Numbered from the stretch's first letter, positions 1 through 5,763 are shown. The stretch is 6,049 nt of DNA from JBCBRD01 sp039819785 (GCA_039819785.1 JBCBRH010000066.1:1-6049), one strand, 5' to 3'. A program made the numbers and translations. Notes: a model not told the origin generated them from the sequence alone.

Positions 1-862
1 AATTCGGTGAAATCACAAGCCGAGTGTCTGACGACGACAGCCCCTTTTCATAAGCCTGCATCGACCGGTAGAACGCGAAGAAATCTGGATCTTTGCTGAA
101 GGCATCAGCGAATATCTTGTTCCGCAAAGCGTCACCTTCACCGCGCATCTGCTCCGACTTCTTCGTCGCCTCAGCCTTGATGATCGTCGCTTCACGATCA
201 GCGGACGCCCGGATCCGGTTCGCAGCCTCGTTACCGCGGGCCCGAATTTCTGCAGCCTCCTGCTGACGTTCCGTTGTCATCCTGCCAAAGATCGCTTCGG
301 AGTTCTCTTCCGGCAGGTCAGCGCGCTTAATCCGCACATCGACAACGTTGATACCGAGTTTCTCAGCTTCGTTATTCACCCGGTCACGGATCTGAACCAT
401 CAACTCATCACGACGGTCACGCACCACGTCTTGGAACGTCGCACCACCGAGCGCGGCACGAATGGCTGCACCCATGAGGTCGTTCAAACGCTGTCGGGCG
501 ATCGTCTCACTCCGAACCGTCTTGTAGAACTCAAGCGGATCGGTAATGCGGTAACGCGCGAACGCATCCACCACCAACCGCTTTTGGTCCGACGCAATGA
601 CTTCCTGCGGTGAGGTATCCAGATCCAGAATTCGCTTATCGAAATAGTCGACGGTTTCGATGAATGGCACTTTGAAATAAAGCCCGGCACCGTTGACCAT
701 CTTGTTCTCGGCATCAAGCTTGTATTCGTTTTTCACGTCCTGTGGCGCACCGAAGCGCAGCACAATGGCCTGCTCCGTTTGCGTCACGATGTACGCGGAT
801 GCGTAAAGCGTTGCCGCCGCCGCACCCAGGACCAAAAGCACAATGATTGAAAGCGTACGCAT
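1..862 (-). CDS. hflC: HflC, FtsH-modulating membrane protease regulator (3' end beyond window)
   Basis: HflC pairs with HflK in a large membrane complex that encloses and modulates the AAA protease FtsH; both belong to the SPFH/prohibitin family. From the ATG at 862-860, 287 codons are visible with no stop before the left edge. Residues 4-26 form one N-terminal membrane segment (TLSIIVLLVLG...). The SPFH domain follows from about residue 28 (TEQAIVLRFG). A charged, Ala/Glu/Arg-rich coiled coil lies at about 195-250 (TTERQQEAAEIRARGNEAA). The conserved C-terminal block DPDFFAFYRSMQAYEKG is at 258-274, and the visible part ends RLVISPN. By comparison with family members, perhaps 10-40 residues are missing. 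The ATG lies 2 bases after the hflK stop, with a GGGAG ribosome site inside the end of hflK, so the two are translated from one message. The frame is intact throughout. In many alphaproteobacteria a DegP-type protease gene lies downstream; that would be outside this window. Confidence 0.96.
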   Translation of the reverse strand, partial: MRTLSIIVLLVLGAAAATLYASAYIVTQTEQAIVLRFGAPQDVKNEYKLDAENKMVNGAGLYFKVPFIETVDYFDKRILDLDTSPQEVIASDQKRLVVDAFARYRITDPLEFYKTVRSETIARQRLNDLMGAAIRAALGGATFQDVVRDRRDELMVQIRDRVNNEAEKLGINVVDVRIKRADLPEENSEAIFGRMTTERQQEAAEIRARGNEAANRIRASADREATIIKAEATKKSEQMRGEGDALRNKIFADAFSKDPDFFAFYRSMQAYEKGLSSSDTRLVISPN

Positions 863-864
863 GG

Positions 865-2073
865 TTATTGAGCTCCCGTCGTCGCGTTAGCACGTGGTCT
901 TTGAAGTTGATCCAGCGGCAGGTATGGGACCACGCCACTTCCACCGCCCGAACTGTCGATGATCACTTTGTCCGTACCGGCAAAAACACGCTCCATTGTT
1001 TCGAGGAACATCCGTTTCCGGGTCACTTCCGGCGCTTTGGCGTACTCTTCAAACACCTGTTCGAAACGTGACGCCTGACCCGTGGCTTCCTGGACCGTTT
1101 GCTCTTTATAACCTTCAGCTTTCTGTAGGATGCGTTCAGCATCACCACGCGCCTCGGGCACAATCCGGTTTGCGTAGGCCTGGGCCTCGTTCTTGATCCG
1201 GGATTGGTCAGCACGGGCGGCCTGCACGTCACGGAAAGCACCGATGACTTTGCCTGGCGGGTCGACCTTTTGCAGCTGAACCTGCGTGATCCGGATACCG
1301 GACCCATAGCTGTCGAGGGTCTTCTGCATCACTTCGCGAACCTGCTGTTCCACCTTCTGACGATCGGCCGTCAAAATGGGCTGCAGATCGGATTGACCAA
1401 CCACCTCGCGCATGGCGCTTTCCGCCACAACTTTCACGGTCGATTCCGGGTTCTGGATGTTGAACAGGAACTGTTCGACAGCAGTTTGTCCGGTCTTTTC
1501 GTCGGGTGAACCAACATTAATGCGCCAAAACACGACGAAGTCCACGTCGATGATGTTTTCATCGCCCGTGAGCATCAAGCTCTCTTCTGGGATGTCACGC
1601 ACCGTCACCGATGTCCCGGCCCGACCACCTGTGAGAGAGCGCATCCCGATCTGGATCGAGTTTTCGCGTGTCACCTTCGGCAGCAGAACCTGTTCAACGG
1701 GGTAGGGGTACTTGAAGTTAAGACCAGGACCGACCTGACGTTCGAATTGACCAAAGCGCATCACGACCCCGAGCTCGTCAGGCTTGACCGTGAACGTAAA
1801 CAGGTACCAACCCATCACGGCCACGGCCGCGATACCGGCTAGGAAGAGCACGAGCGGACCCGGTGAACCCGAGCCCATGGCTTGCTTCATACGGTCCTGG
1901 CTGCGCTTGAGAATTTCTTCAAGGTCAGGCTGTTGGCCACCGCCGCCGCCGCCACCGCCGCCGGACTGGCCGCCACCCCAGGGACCTTGCCCCCATGGTC
2001 CGCCGCCGCCGCCGTTTCCGCCGCCACCGCCGCTTTTCCAACCGCCGCCGCCATTTTGATTGTTCCAGGGCAT
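865..2073 (-). CDS. hflK: HflK, FtsH-modulating membrane protease regulator
   Basis: HflK is the partner of HflC in the SPFH-family complex around FtsH, affecting turnover of membrane and some cytosolic proteins. The 402-residue protein has a Gly-rich N-terminal tail (residues 8-46, with PWGQGPWGGG inside it). A short amphipathic stretch follows at about 49-66 (PDLEEILKRSQDRMKQAM). A single membrane segment spans 73-95 (PLVLFLAGIAAVAVMGWYLF). The SPFH domain starts near 97, with the block LTGDENIIDVDFVVFWRI at 168-185. The stretch VDPPGKVIGAFRDVQAARA at 270-288 is a strong HflK signature, and a coiled coil runs to about 345. The length is usual for the family. The ATG at 2073 has AAGAGG 8 bases upstream. 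The stop is 2 bases before hflC, with which it forms an operon. The C-terminal tail (about 375-402) is Gly/Pro-rich and probably flexible. Identity is not in serious doubt. Confidence 0.97.
   Translation of the reverse strand: MPWNNQNGGGGWKSGGGGGNGGGGGPWGQGPWGGGQSGGGGGGGGGQQPDLEEILKRSQDRMKQAMGSGSPGPLVLFLAGIAAVAVMGWYLFTFTVKPDELGVVMRFGQFERQVGPGLNFKYPYPVEQVLLPKVTRENSIQIGMRSLTGGRAGTSVTVRDIPEESLMLTGDENIIDVDFVVFWRINVGSPDEKTGQTAVEQFLFNIQNPESTVKVVAESAMREVVGQSDLQPILTADRQKVEQQVREVMQKTLDSYGSGIRITQVQLQKVDPPGKVIGAFRDVQAARADQSRIKNEAQAYANRIVPEARGDAERILQKAEGYKEQTVQEATGQASRFEQVFEEYAKAPEVTRKRMFLETMERVFAGTDKVIIDSSGGGSGVVPYLPLDQLQRPRANATTGAQ
873..877 (-). promoter_or_regulatory. Ribosome binding site of hflC inside hflK
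   Basis: The minus strand reads GGGAG, 10 bases before the hflC ATG. It lies within the last codons of hflK, which favours coupled, near-equal synthesis of the two partner subunits. This supports the ATG at 862-860 as the start. Confidence 0.7.
1936..2052 (-). repeat. Glycine-codon repeat tract at the start of hflK
   Basis: Residues 8-46 of HflK are mostly glycine, written as runs of GGC and GGT codons, with two Pro-Trp-Gly islands between them. On the plus strand this appears as long runs of CCG and CCA. Such near-triplet repeats can change length by slippage in steps of three without breaking the frame. Gly-rich tails of this kind are common in HflK of alphaproteobacteria, so the tract is expected rather than foreign. 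Confidence 0.85.
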
Positions 2074-2081
2074 ACGTGTCG

Positions 2082-2087
2082 CCTCTT
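2082..2087 (-). promoter_or_regulatory. Ribosome binding site of hflK
   Basis: The minus strand reads AAGAGG, ending 8 bases before the ATG at 2073-2071. This is a good Shine-Dalgarno match at normal spacing and settles the start codon ahead of the Gly-rich tail. Confidence 0.75.
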
Positions 2088-2116
2088 GAGATGAAGTGAT
2101 GAGTGTTAAACTGCCG

Positions 2117-2160
2117 AGCGCTTGCCGCGCCTCGCAAGTAACGGGCCGCCAACAAGCGCT
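2117..2160. repeat. 8-bp inverted repeat in the hflK leader
   Basis: AGCGCTTG at 2117-2124 and CAAGCGCT at 2153-2160 are exact reverse complements, 28 bases apart. An internal CTTGC (2121-2125) can instead pair with GCAAG (2134-2138), so two mutually exclusive hairpins are possible. In the minus-strand transcript both lie between the candidate promoter and the hflK ribosome site. No T-run follows, so this is not a standard terminator. A role in leader RNA folding is inference only. Confidence 0.45.
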
Positions 2161-2186
2161 GTGCGCAGAAATGAATGCTGTTGGGC

Positions 2187-2215
2187 TTATAGGTTACTGA
2201 GGCTTACGCGGGAAG
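2187..2215 (-). promoter_or_regulatory. Candidate hflKC promoter (weak)
   Basis: The minus strand reads CTATAA (2192-2187) preceded at exactly 17 bases by CTTCCC (2215-2210). The -10 is close to the CTATAT favoured in alphaproteobacteria, but the -35 matches CTTGAC poorly. It would give a leader of about 105 bases before hflK. A call by eye only. Confidence 0.3.
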
Positions 2216-2228
2216 GGCGTCACTCAGA

Positions 2229-2270
2229 TTTGGTGTGCGACCCAAAAGCTTCAAGGGCGGCGACACCAAA
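2229..2270. repeat. 8-bp inverted repeat between folA and hflK
   Basis: TTTGGTGT at 2229-2236 and ACACCAAA at 2263-2270 are exact reverse complements around a 26-base loop. On the minus strand the hairpin follows the folA stop by about 115 bases and precedes the candidate hflK promoter. There is no T-run after it on either strand, so it is at best a weak or Rho-assisted 3' end, an RNA-stabilising hairpin, or a protein binding site. Confidence 0.4.
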
Positions 2271-2272
2271 GC

Positions 2273-2284
2273 ATCATTAATGAT
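2273..2284. repeat. AT-rich perfect palindrome (possible operator)
   Basis: ATCATTAATGAT is a perfect 12-base palindrome and is followed at once by a related TGATCA. It sits in a locally AT-rich patch upstream of hflKC. A dimeric regulator could bind such a site, but I recognise no known consensus. Confidence 0.3.
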
Positions 2285-2385
2285 TGATCATCAACGAAAA
2301 CCTGAGCTGAGCCGGACAAGCAAATGATGGCTATGCATTTTATTGCTCTTTCAGGCCCCAGCAGCATCGACGAGCCAACCGACAC

Positions 2386-2925
2386 TTATGTGTTCGGCAC
2401 AGCAGACTTGCGCTCATAGACCCGCAACTCGGATGCATAATCGTCGCGGGCACCCTGCATCAGTGCCTCGGTGGATTTGCAGACCCAGTCGGCCTCCGCC
2501 AAAGCCGCCAGAAACGTATCGGCCTCGGGCTCGGCGTCCACATGGGTCCAATAAACGCGATCAACCTGGTCCAAAAGCGTGTCGTAAAGCGCAGCACCAC
2601 CAATTAGCATGACCTCATCGACACCACGCTGCCTTGCAAGAACCCGGGCCCTTTCGAGTGCTGCATCTGTGGTCGCAAACACCTCTGCACCCTCAAACAA
2701 AAGCCCGGGCGCGCGGCTGACCACGAGATTGTCACGGCCATCAAGCGCACCAGGAAGCGATTGGAACGTGCGACGCCCCATGATCAAGGGCTTGCCCATC
2801 GTCAGCTTCCGAAACATTTTCAAATCGGACGACAGCCGCCAAGGCAGCGTACCAGCCATGCCGATGGCACCATTACGGGCCACCGCAACGACCATGGCCA
2901 GTTTCGGATCGGGTTCTGACGACAT
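2386..2925 (-). CDS. folA: Dihydrofolate reductase
   Basis: This enzyme reduces dihydrofolate to tetrahydrofolate with NADPH in the cytosol, restoring the folate oxidised by thymidylate synthase. The 179-residue product shows the family motifs in order. The Met20-loop region is AIGMAGTLPW at 20-29, and W29 matches Trp22 of the E. coli enzyme. SSDLKMFRKLTMGKPLIMGR at 32-51 carries the catalytic acid D34, the counterpart of Asp27. The cofactor-site segments are GRRTFQSLPG (50-59) and LIGGAALYDTLL (107-118), and the substrate-site TH is at 127-128. The N-terminus is about 10 residues longer than in E. coli, so M11 is a possible alternative start, but no ribosome site favours it. The ATG at 2925 is 9 bases after the thyA stop. 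Only a weak AGAAAG precedes it, suggesting translation coupled to thyA. No key residue is missing. Confidence 0.95.
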   Translation of the reverse strand: MSSEPDPKLAMVVAVARNGAIGMAGTLPWRLSSDLKMFRKLTMGKPLIMGRRTFQSLPGALDGRDNLVVSRAPGLLFEGAEVFATTDAALERARVLARQRGVDEVMLIGGAALYDTLLDQVDRVYWTHVDAEPEADTFLAALAEADWVCKSTEALMQGARDDYASELRVYERKSAVPNT

Positions 2926-2934
2926 ATGAGCTTT

Positions 2935-3729
2935 CTAAACGGCAACAGGTGCGGAAATATGCGGATGCGGGTCATATCCGGTCAGATGAAAATCGTCGAA
3001 CGTAAAATCGAAGATGCCAGAAATGTCGGGATTCAGCGCCATCGTCGGCAACGGCCTTGGTGCACGGCTGAGCTGAAGTTCGGCCTGCTCAAGGTGATTG
3101 AGATAAAGGTGCGCGTCACCGAGCGTGTGCACGAAGTCGCCGGGTTTGAAGCCGCACACCTGCGCCATCATCTGGGTCAGCAACGCATAGCTGGCGATGT
3201 TGAATGGAACCCCCAGAAATATATCAGCCGACCGCTGATAGAGCTGGCATGACAGCCGCCCATCAGCGACATAAAACTGGAACAGGCAATGACACGGAGC
3301 CAACGCCATATCGGGGATGTCGCCCGGATTCCAGGCTGAGACAATCAACCGGCGGCTATCTGGATTGATTCGCAATGCATGGACAACATCGGTGATCTGG
3401 TCGATTTGAGAACCGTCGATTGCGGCCCACGAGCGCCACTGCTTCCCGTAAACCGGTCCAAGATCACCGGTCTCATCGGCCCATTCATCCCAGATGCTGA
3501 CGCCATGCCGCTTGAGATAAGCCGTATTGGTGTCACCCAATAAGAACCACAACAATTCATGTATGATCGACTTGGTGTGCAGCTTCTTGGTGGTGACCAG
3601 TGGGAACCCATCGCTGAGATCAAACCGCATCTGATGGCCGAACACGCTGAGTGTTCCGGTGCCGGTCCTGTCGGCTTTCCGTACACCGTTCGTGCGAACA
3701 TGGTCGAGGAGGTCGAGATACTGTTGCAT
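2935..3729 (-). CDS. thyA: Thymidylate synthase (ThyA type)
   Basis: ThyA methylates dUMP to dTMP using 5,10-methylenetetrahydrofolate, which becomes dihydrofolate, the substrate of the adjacent folA product. I chose the ATG at 3729. It gives 264 residues, the length of E. coli ThyA, and places the known residues at the same numbers: R21, E58, W80, Y94, R126/R127, catalytic C146 (in LAPCHCLFQF), R166, D169, N177, H207 and Y209. GAGAGGGG lies immediately before this ATG, which is rather tight spacing. A TTG at 3762 would add 11 residues and cannot be fully excluded. The C-terminus GYDPHPHISAPVAV is typical of the family. The gene is intact. With folA it forms a thyA-folA operon, and this classical pair removes any need here for the flavin-dependent ThyX route. 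Confidence 0.96.
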   Translation of the reverse strand: MQQYLDLLDHVRTNGVRKADRTGTGTLSVFGHQMRFDLSDGFPLVTTKKLHTKSIIHELLWFLLGDTNTAYLKRHGVSIWDEWADETGDLGPVYGKQWRSWAAIDGSQIDQITDVVHALRINPDSRRLIVSAWNPGDIPDMALAPCHCLFQFYVADGRLSCQLYQRSADIFLGVPFNIASYALLTQMMAQVCGFKPGDFVHTLGDAHLYLNHLEQAELQLSRAPRPLPTMALNPDISGIFDFTFDDFHLTGYDPHPHISAPVAV

Positions 3730-3793
3730 ACCCCTCTCATAGACCGATTCTGATGCGCTCAAAATCTGAATTCACCCCAACCGGTCGAGCCGC

Positions 3794-3816
3794 AAACAAA
3801 ACCTCCGGATGCCGGA
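3794..3816 (-). terminator. Possible weak terminator after the CPBP gene
   Basis: On the minus strand, 12 bases past the stop of the CPBP gene, TCCGG-CAT-CCGGA forms a 5-bp GC-rich hairpin (3816-3804), followed by GG, TTTT, G and TTT. Stem and T-run are both short. If active it would separate this gene from thyA; if not, the two may be co-transcribed. Confidence 0.35.
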
Positions 3817-3827
3817 CCAGGCAGAGG

Positions 3828-4631
3828 CTAGTTCGGAACCGCGACGACGCCATTCGCCATGCCCCAGACCACAAGCAGCACCGTTGCATTATAAAGTCCA
3901 TGACAGACGATCGGCACCCACAGGCTGCCCGTCCGCCACAACAGCCAGCAGAACGCAAGCCCCAGAACAAACACCGCAATCAGCCCGGCAACTGAATACT
4001 GGGCATGCAACACGGCCCAAAGCCCGGTCGAGATAATCGACGCACCGACAAAACCGAGCGGCGTTTTGGCCAAAGCCGACAGCAGAAATCCACGGAACAG
4101 CAACTCTTCCGATAACGGCGCGCCGATGATCACAATCACCGCCAAGAGCCATGCCGCATCGGACCGCAGCATCCCCATATAGGGCTTCACGTCCTGAAGA
4201 ATGGTGTCCGGTGCGATGGCGTAAACCAGCCAGGAGTAGGCCATCGAGACCAGCAGAACCACACCAAAGGCCTTGAAATAGGTCCACGCACCGCCCTCGA
4301 CAGGCTTTAACGCAAGAACATCTGCCCGCTTGGCCCCATAGCGCCCGGCAATCCACAAGATTAACAATACAGACACGATCTGAAGCCCCATCTGGGAGAC
4401 CAGAAAGAACCCGTAAGGCCCATTTGCCGAAGCGTGATCGACGTTTTGCGGCAAGGCGAACCAAGCCCAGCCCGTTAACCGCTCAATCCCCAGCGCGACA
4501 ACAATACCGACCCCGGCTGAGACGCCGAAAACCCCTAGAGTTGCGAGAAACGCGGTGACCCCACGCCACTCCGATGCCGCCACGTAACGTCCCGTCGGCT
4601 GTGCATCAGGCGTAACAGGCGTGGATGTCAT
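3828..4631 (-). CDS. CPBP-family intramembrane metalloprotease (Abi/CAAX-protease-like)
   Basis: The 267-residue protein is highly hydrophobic, with about seven or eight predicted membrane segments (near 25-50, 73-97, 119-139, 158-172, 180-188, 193-209, 213-232 and 237-257). The CPBP motifs are complete. Motif 1 is SEELLFRG at 174-181, giving the EExxxR residues E175, E176 and R180. Motif 2 is LWAVLHA, giving W205 and H209. Motif 3 is CHGLYN, giving H244 and N248. In this family the Glu and His residues are the putative active site of CAAX-type prenyl-protein endopeptidases. Most bacterial members have unknown substrates, and some give immunity to bacteriocins. The start at 4631 has GAGG 8 bases upstream. 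The gene lies upstream of thyA on the same strand, with a 98-base gap to the thyA ATG. No partner substrate, bacteriocin or prenylation gene is visible nearby, so I give no specific function. The family call is firm; the substrate is unknown. Confidence 0.9.
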   Translation of the reverse strand: MTSTPVTPDAQPTGRYVAASEWRGVTAFLATLGVFGVSAGVGIVVALGIERLTGWAWFALPQNVDHASANGPYGFFLVSQMGLQIVSVLLILWIAGRYGAKRADVLALKPVEGGAWTYFKAFGVVLLVSMAYSWLVYAIAPDTILQDVKPYMGMLRSDAAWLLAVIVIIGAPLSEELLFRGFLLSALAKTPLGFVGASIISTGLWAVLHAQYSVAGLIAVFVLGLAFCWLLWRTGSLWVPIVCHGLYNATVLLVVWGMANGVVAVPN

Positions 4632-4639
4632 GAAAAAAA

Positions 4640-4643
4640 CCTC
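4640..4643 (-). promoter_or_regulatory. Ribosome binding site of the CPBP gene
   Basis: The minus strand reads GAGG, then a spacer of seven T and one C, then the ATG at 4631-4629. The 8-base spacing is normal and supports this start. Confidence 0.65.
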
Positions 4644-4759
4644 ATCGAGTCAGTTCAGCCAAAACGCGGTATCTTTGAAAAGACACAACGCGTGCCACGT
4701 GGGAACCAACACTGCTAGATGTGAGTAATCGTGGGTTAACAAGCCCGACGGATAAACAC

Positions 4760-4788
4760 TTGAAGACACTGCGCTCCCGGCAATAGAC
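4760..4788 (+). promoter_or_regulatory. Candidate promoter of the channel gene (weak)
   Basis: TTGAAG (4760-4765), a 17-base spacer, then ATAGAC (4783-4788). The -35 is good and the -10 is poor. It would give a leader of about 40 bases before the ATG at 4835. Confidence 0.3.
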
Positions 4789-4821
4789 CACCGTCTAATT
4801 CCGTATCAGCACGTGTCCATT

Positions 4822-4826
4822 GGAGG
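4822..4826 (+). promoter_or_regulatory. Ribosome binding site of the channel gene
   Basis: GGAGG lies 8 bases before the ATG at 4835. It decides the start, because the longer alternative would begin at a TTG (4820) that overlaps this very site. Confidence 0.85.
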
Positions 4827-4834
4827 ACCGACCA

Positions 4835-5656
4835 ATGACCGACACGGCAACCCCGCAACCTGCGCCACGCCAGGGAAAAACATGGCTTCACGGCCTGAAG
4901 GAGCATCTACGCGGTCTGTACCACGGCAAATCGGCAGCCGGCCGGACCTTTCGGTTCACCATGCTGGCAATAGATATCGCTGCAATTGTGTTTTTCCTCG
5001 TGACATCGGTCATGGAGGGCGCGCTATGGATTTACGTCATCGACGGCATCCTTGCGGTTTTCATCCTCTCGGACCTCTCAATCCGCTACTGGATCTCCTA
5101 CCACCGCAAAAAATTCATGCTCCAGCTGACGACGTGGGCCGACATTGTCGTCGTCATTACGCTTCTGCTGCCTATGTTCTTGGACAACTTGCTATTCCTC
5201 AGGGTCATCCGCGCATTGAGGCTCCTGCGTTCATTCCGGGTTCTTTCAGACCTGCGTAGCGAATTCGCCTTCTTCCGGCGCAACGAAGAAATCATCCAAT
5301 CAACCGTGAACCTGCTGGTTTTCGTGTTTGTGATGACAGCGCTCGTCTTTGTCCTACAGGCCGACTACAACCCAAAAATCAATAACTACATCGATGCCTT
5401 GTATTTTACCGTCGCAGCCCTCACCACAACCGGCTTTGGCGACATTACGCTGATCGGCACCAGCGGCCGGCTGCTGTCGGTTTTGATTCTGCTGCTCGGC
5501 GTCGCCCTCTTCCTGAGGTTGGTTCAAGCCATCTTCCGACCGCAGCACGTCATGCACGAATGCGAAGACTGCGGCCTCACGCGGCACGACACCGACGCCG
5601 TTCATTGCAAACACTGTGGCAAGACAATCCACATCAAAACGGATGGTGAAATCTGA
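4835..5656 (+). CDS. Voltage-gated-type potassium channel with C-terminal zinc ribbon
   Basis: This inner-membrane protein of 273 residues has the full six-segment plan. S1 is near 40-60, S2 near 64-84, S3 near 101-117 (with D103) and S4 near 118-137. S5 lies at 154-176, the pore helix at 186-197 and S6 at 211-234. S4 carries arginines at 123, 126, 129, 132 and 135, one every third residue, as expected of a voltage sensor. The selectivity filter is TTTGFGD (197-203), a GFG variant of the usual GYG, supporting potassium selectivity. After S6 there is a short cytoplasmic tail with CxxC at 243-246 and CxxC at 258-261 plus nearby histidines. This reads as a zinc ribbon (ECEDCGL...HCKHCGK) in place of an RCK or cyclic-nucleotide domain. 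The N-terminal 35 residues are basic and probably cytoplasmic. The gene is transcribed away from the CPBP gene and ends in its own terminator, so it is probably monocistronic. The gating signal is unknown; zinc or redox control is inference. Confidence 0.92.
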   Translation: MTDTATPQPAPRQGKTWLHGLKEHLRGLYHGKSAAGRTFRFTMLAIDIAAIVFFLVTSVMEGALWIYVIDGILAVFILSDLSIRYWISYHRKKFMLQLTTWADIVVVITLLLPMFLDNLLFLRVIRALRLLRSFRVLSDLRSEFAFFRRNEEIIQSTVNLLVFVFVMTALVFVLQADYNPKINNYIDALYFTVAALTTTGFGDITLIGTSGRLLSVLILLLGVALFLRLVQAIFRPQHVMHECEDCGLTRHDTDAVHCKHCGKTIHIKTDGEI

Positions 5657-5683
5657 TCCAAAGTCATCTGGCGCCGCCTTCAC

Positions 5684-5715
5684 GGCTGAACCAGCAACAT
5701 CGCGTTCAGCCTTTT
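5684..5715 (+). terminator. Rho-independent terminator of the channel gene
   Basis: GGCTGAAC (5684-5691) and GTTCAGCC (5704-5711) form a perfect 8-bp stem with a 12-base loop, followed directly by TTTT (5712-5715). It lies 27 bases after the stop and insulates ssrA from the channel gene. The T-run is short but the stem is clean. Confidence 0.8.
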
Positions 5716-5730
5716 GACCGTGTAGCCCTT

Positions 5731-5756
5731 TTGTTCGCCATCGTTAGCGCCTATAT
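5731..5756 (+). promoter_or_regulatory. Candidate ssrA promoter
   Basis: CTATAT at 5751-5756 matches the alphaproteobacterial -10 form exactly. The -35 is less clear: TTGTTC at 5731-5736 lies only 14 bases upstream, and the stretch at the ideal 17 bases (CTTTTG, 5728-5733) matches CTTGAC only in part. Transcription from here would begin at about 5763, right at the first hairpin of the tmRNA acceptor part, which is why I favour this site. Confidence 0.5.
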
Positions 5757-5763
5757 TGTTGGC

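Larger units (their letters stand above)
2074..2385. other. folA-hflK intergenic region, 312 bases, no gene seen
   Basis: No reading frame here has family resemblance or a convincing ribosome site. The stretch holds the hflK leader and ribosome site, two 8-bp inverted repeats (2117-2160 and 2229-2270), an AT-rich palindrome (2273-2284) and a weak minus-strand promoter candidate (2187-2215). I see no classic hairpin plus T-run terminator after folA, so read-through from thyA-folA into hflKC cannot be excluded. Confidence 0.6.
4632..4834. promoter_or_regulatory. Divergent intergenic region between CPBP and channel genes
   Basis: This 203-base stretch must carry promoters in both directions. 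No strong sigma-70 pair stands out. For the plus strand the best candidate is TTGAAG at 4760-4765 with ATAGAC 17 bases later. For the minus strand a TTGTTA (4740-4735) with TCTAGC (4717-4712) at 17 bases is equally weak. CACGTG occurs twice, once inside the 8-base palindrome CCACGTGG (4695-4702) and once at 4810-4815, close to the channel ribosome site. I see no small gene here. Confidence 0.4.

Noticed and set aside
1784..2059. Plus-strand frame with long proline runs opposite hflK
   Set aside because: It is the mirror of the HflK glycine codons; it has no ribosome site and the hflK frame is unmistakable.
2343..2612. Small plus-strand frame across the folA 3' end
   Set aside because: It is mostly antisense to folA, with no ribosome site and no recognisable motif.
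2926..3730. Folate-sensing riboswitch for thyA-folA
   Set aside because: There is too little leader sequence upstream of either gene and no structure that I recognise as a tetrahydrofolate riboswitch.
3889..4464. 191-codon minus-strand frame inside the CPBP gene
   Set aside because: It is an out-of-frame shadow with a Cys/Arg-rich composition and no family motif, while the overlapping frame has complete CPBP motifs and a ribosome site.
3828..4631. Abortive-infection phage defence role for the CPBP gene
   Set aside because: The old family label 'Abi' is not evidence of defence; the gene sits among core genes with no defence partner or sign of transfer.
4820..4834. TTG start giving a channel with five extra residues
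   Set aside because: The TTG overlaps the GGAGG that serves the ATG at 4835, so translation from it is unlikely.
4813..5259. 148-codon plus-strand frame overlapping the channel start
   Set aside because: It is out of frame with the channel, has a low-complexity Arg/His/Pro composition, and lacks its own ribosome site.
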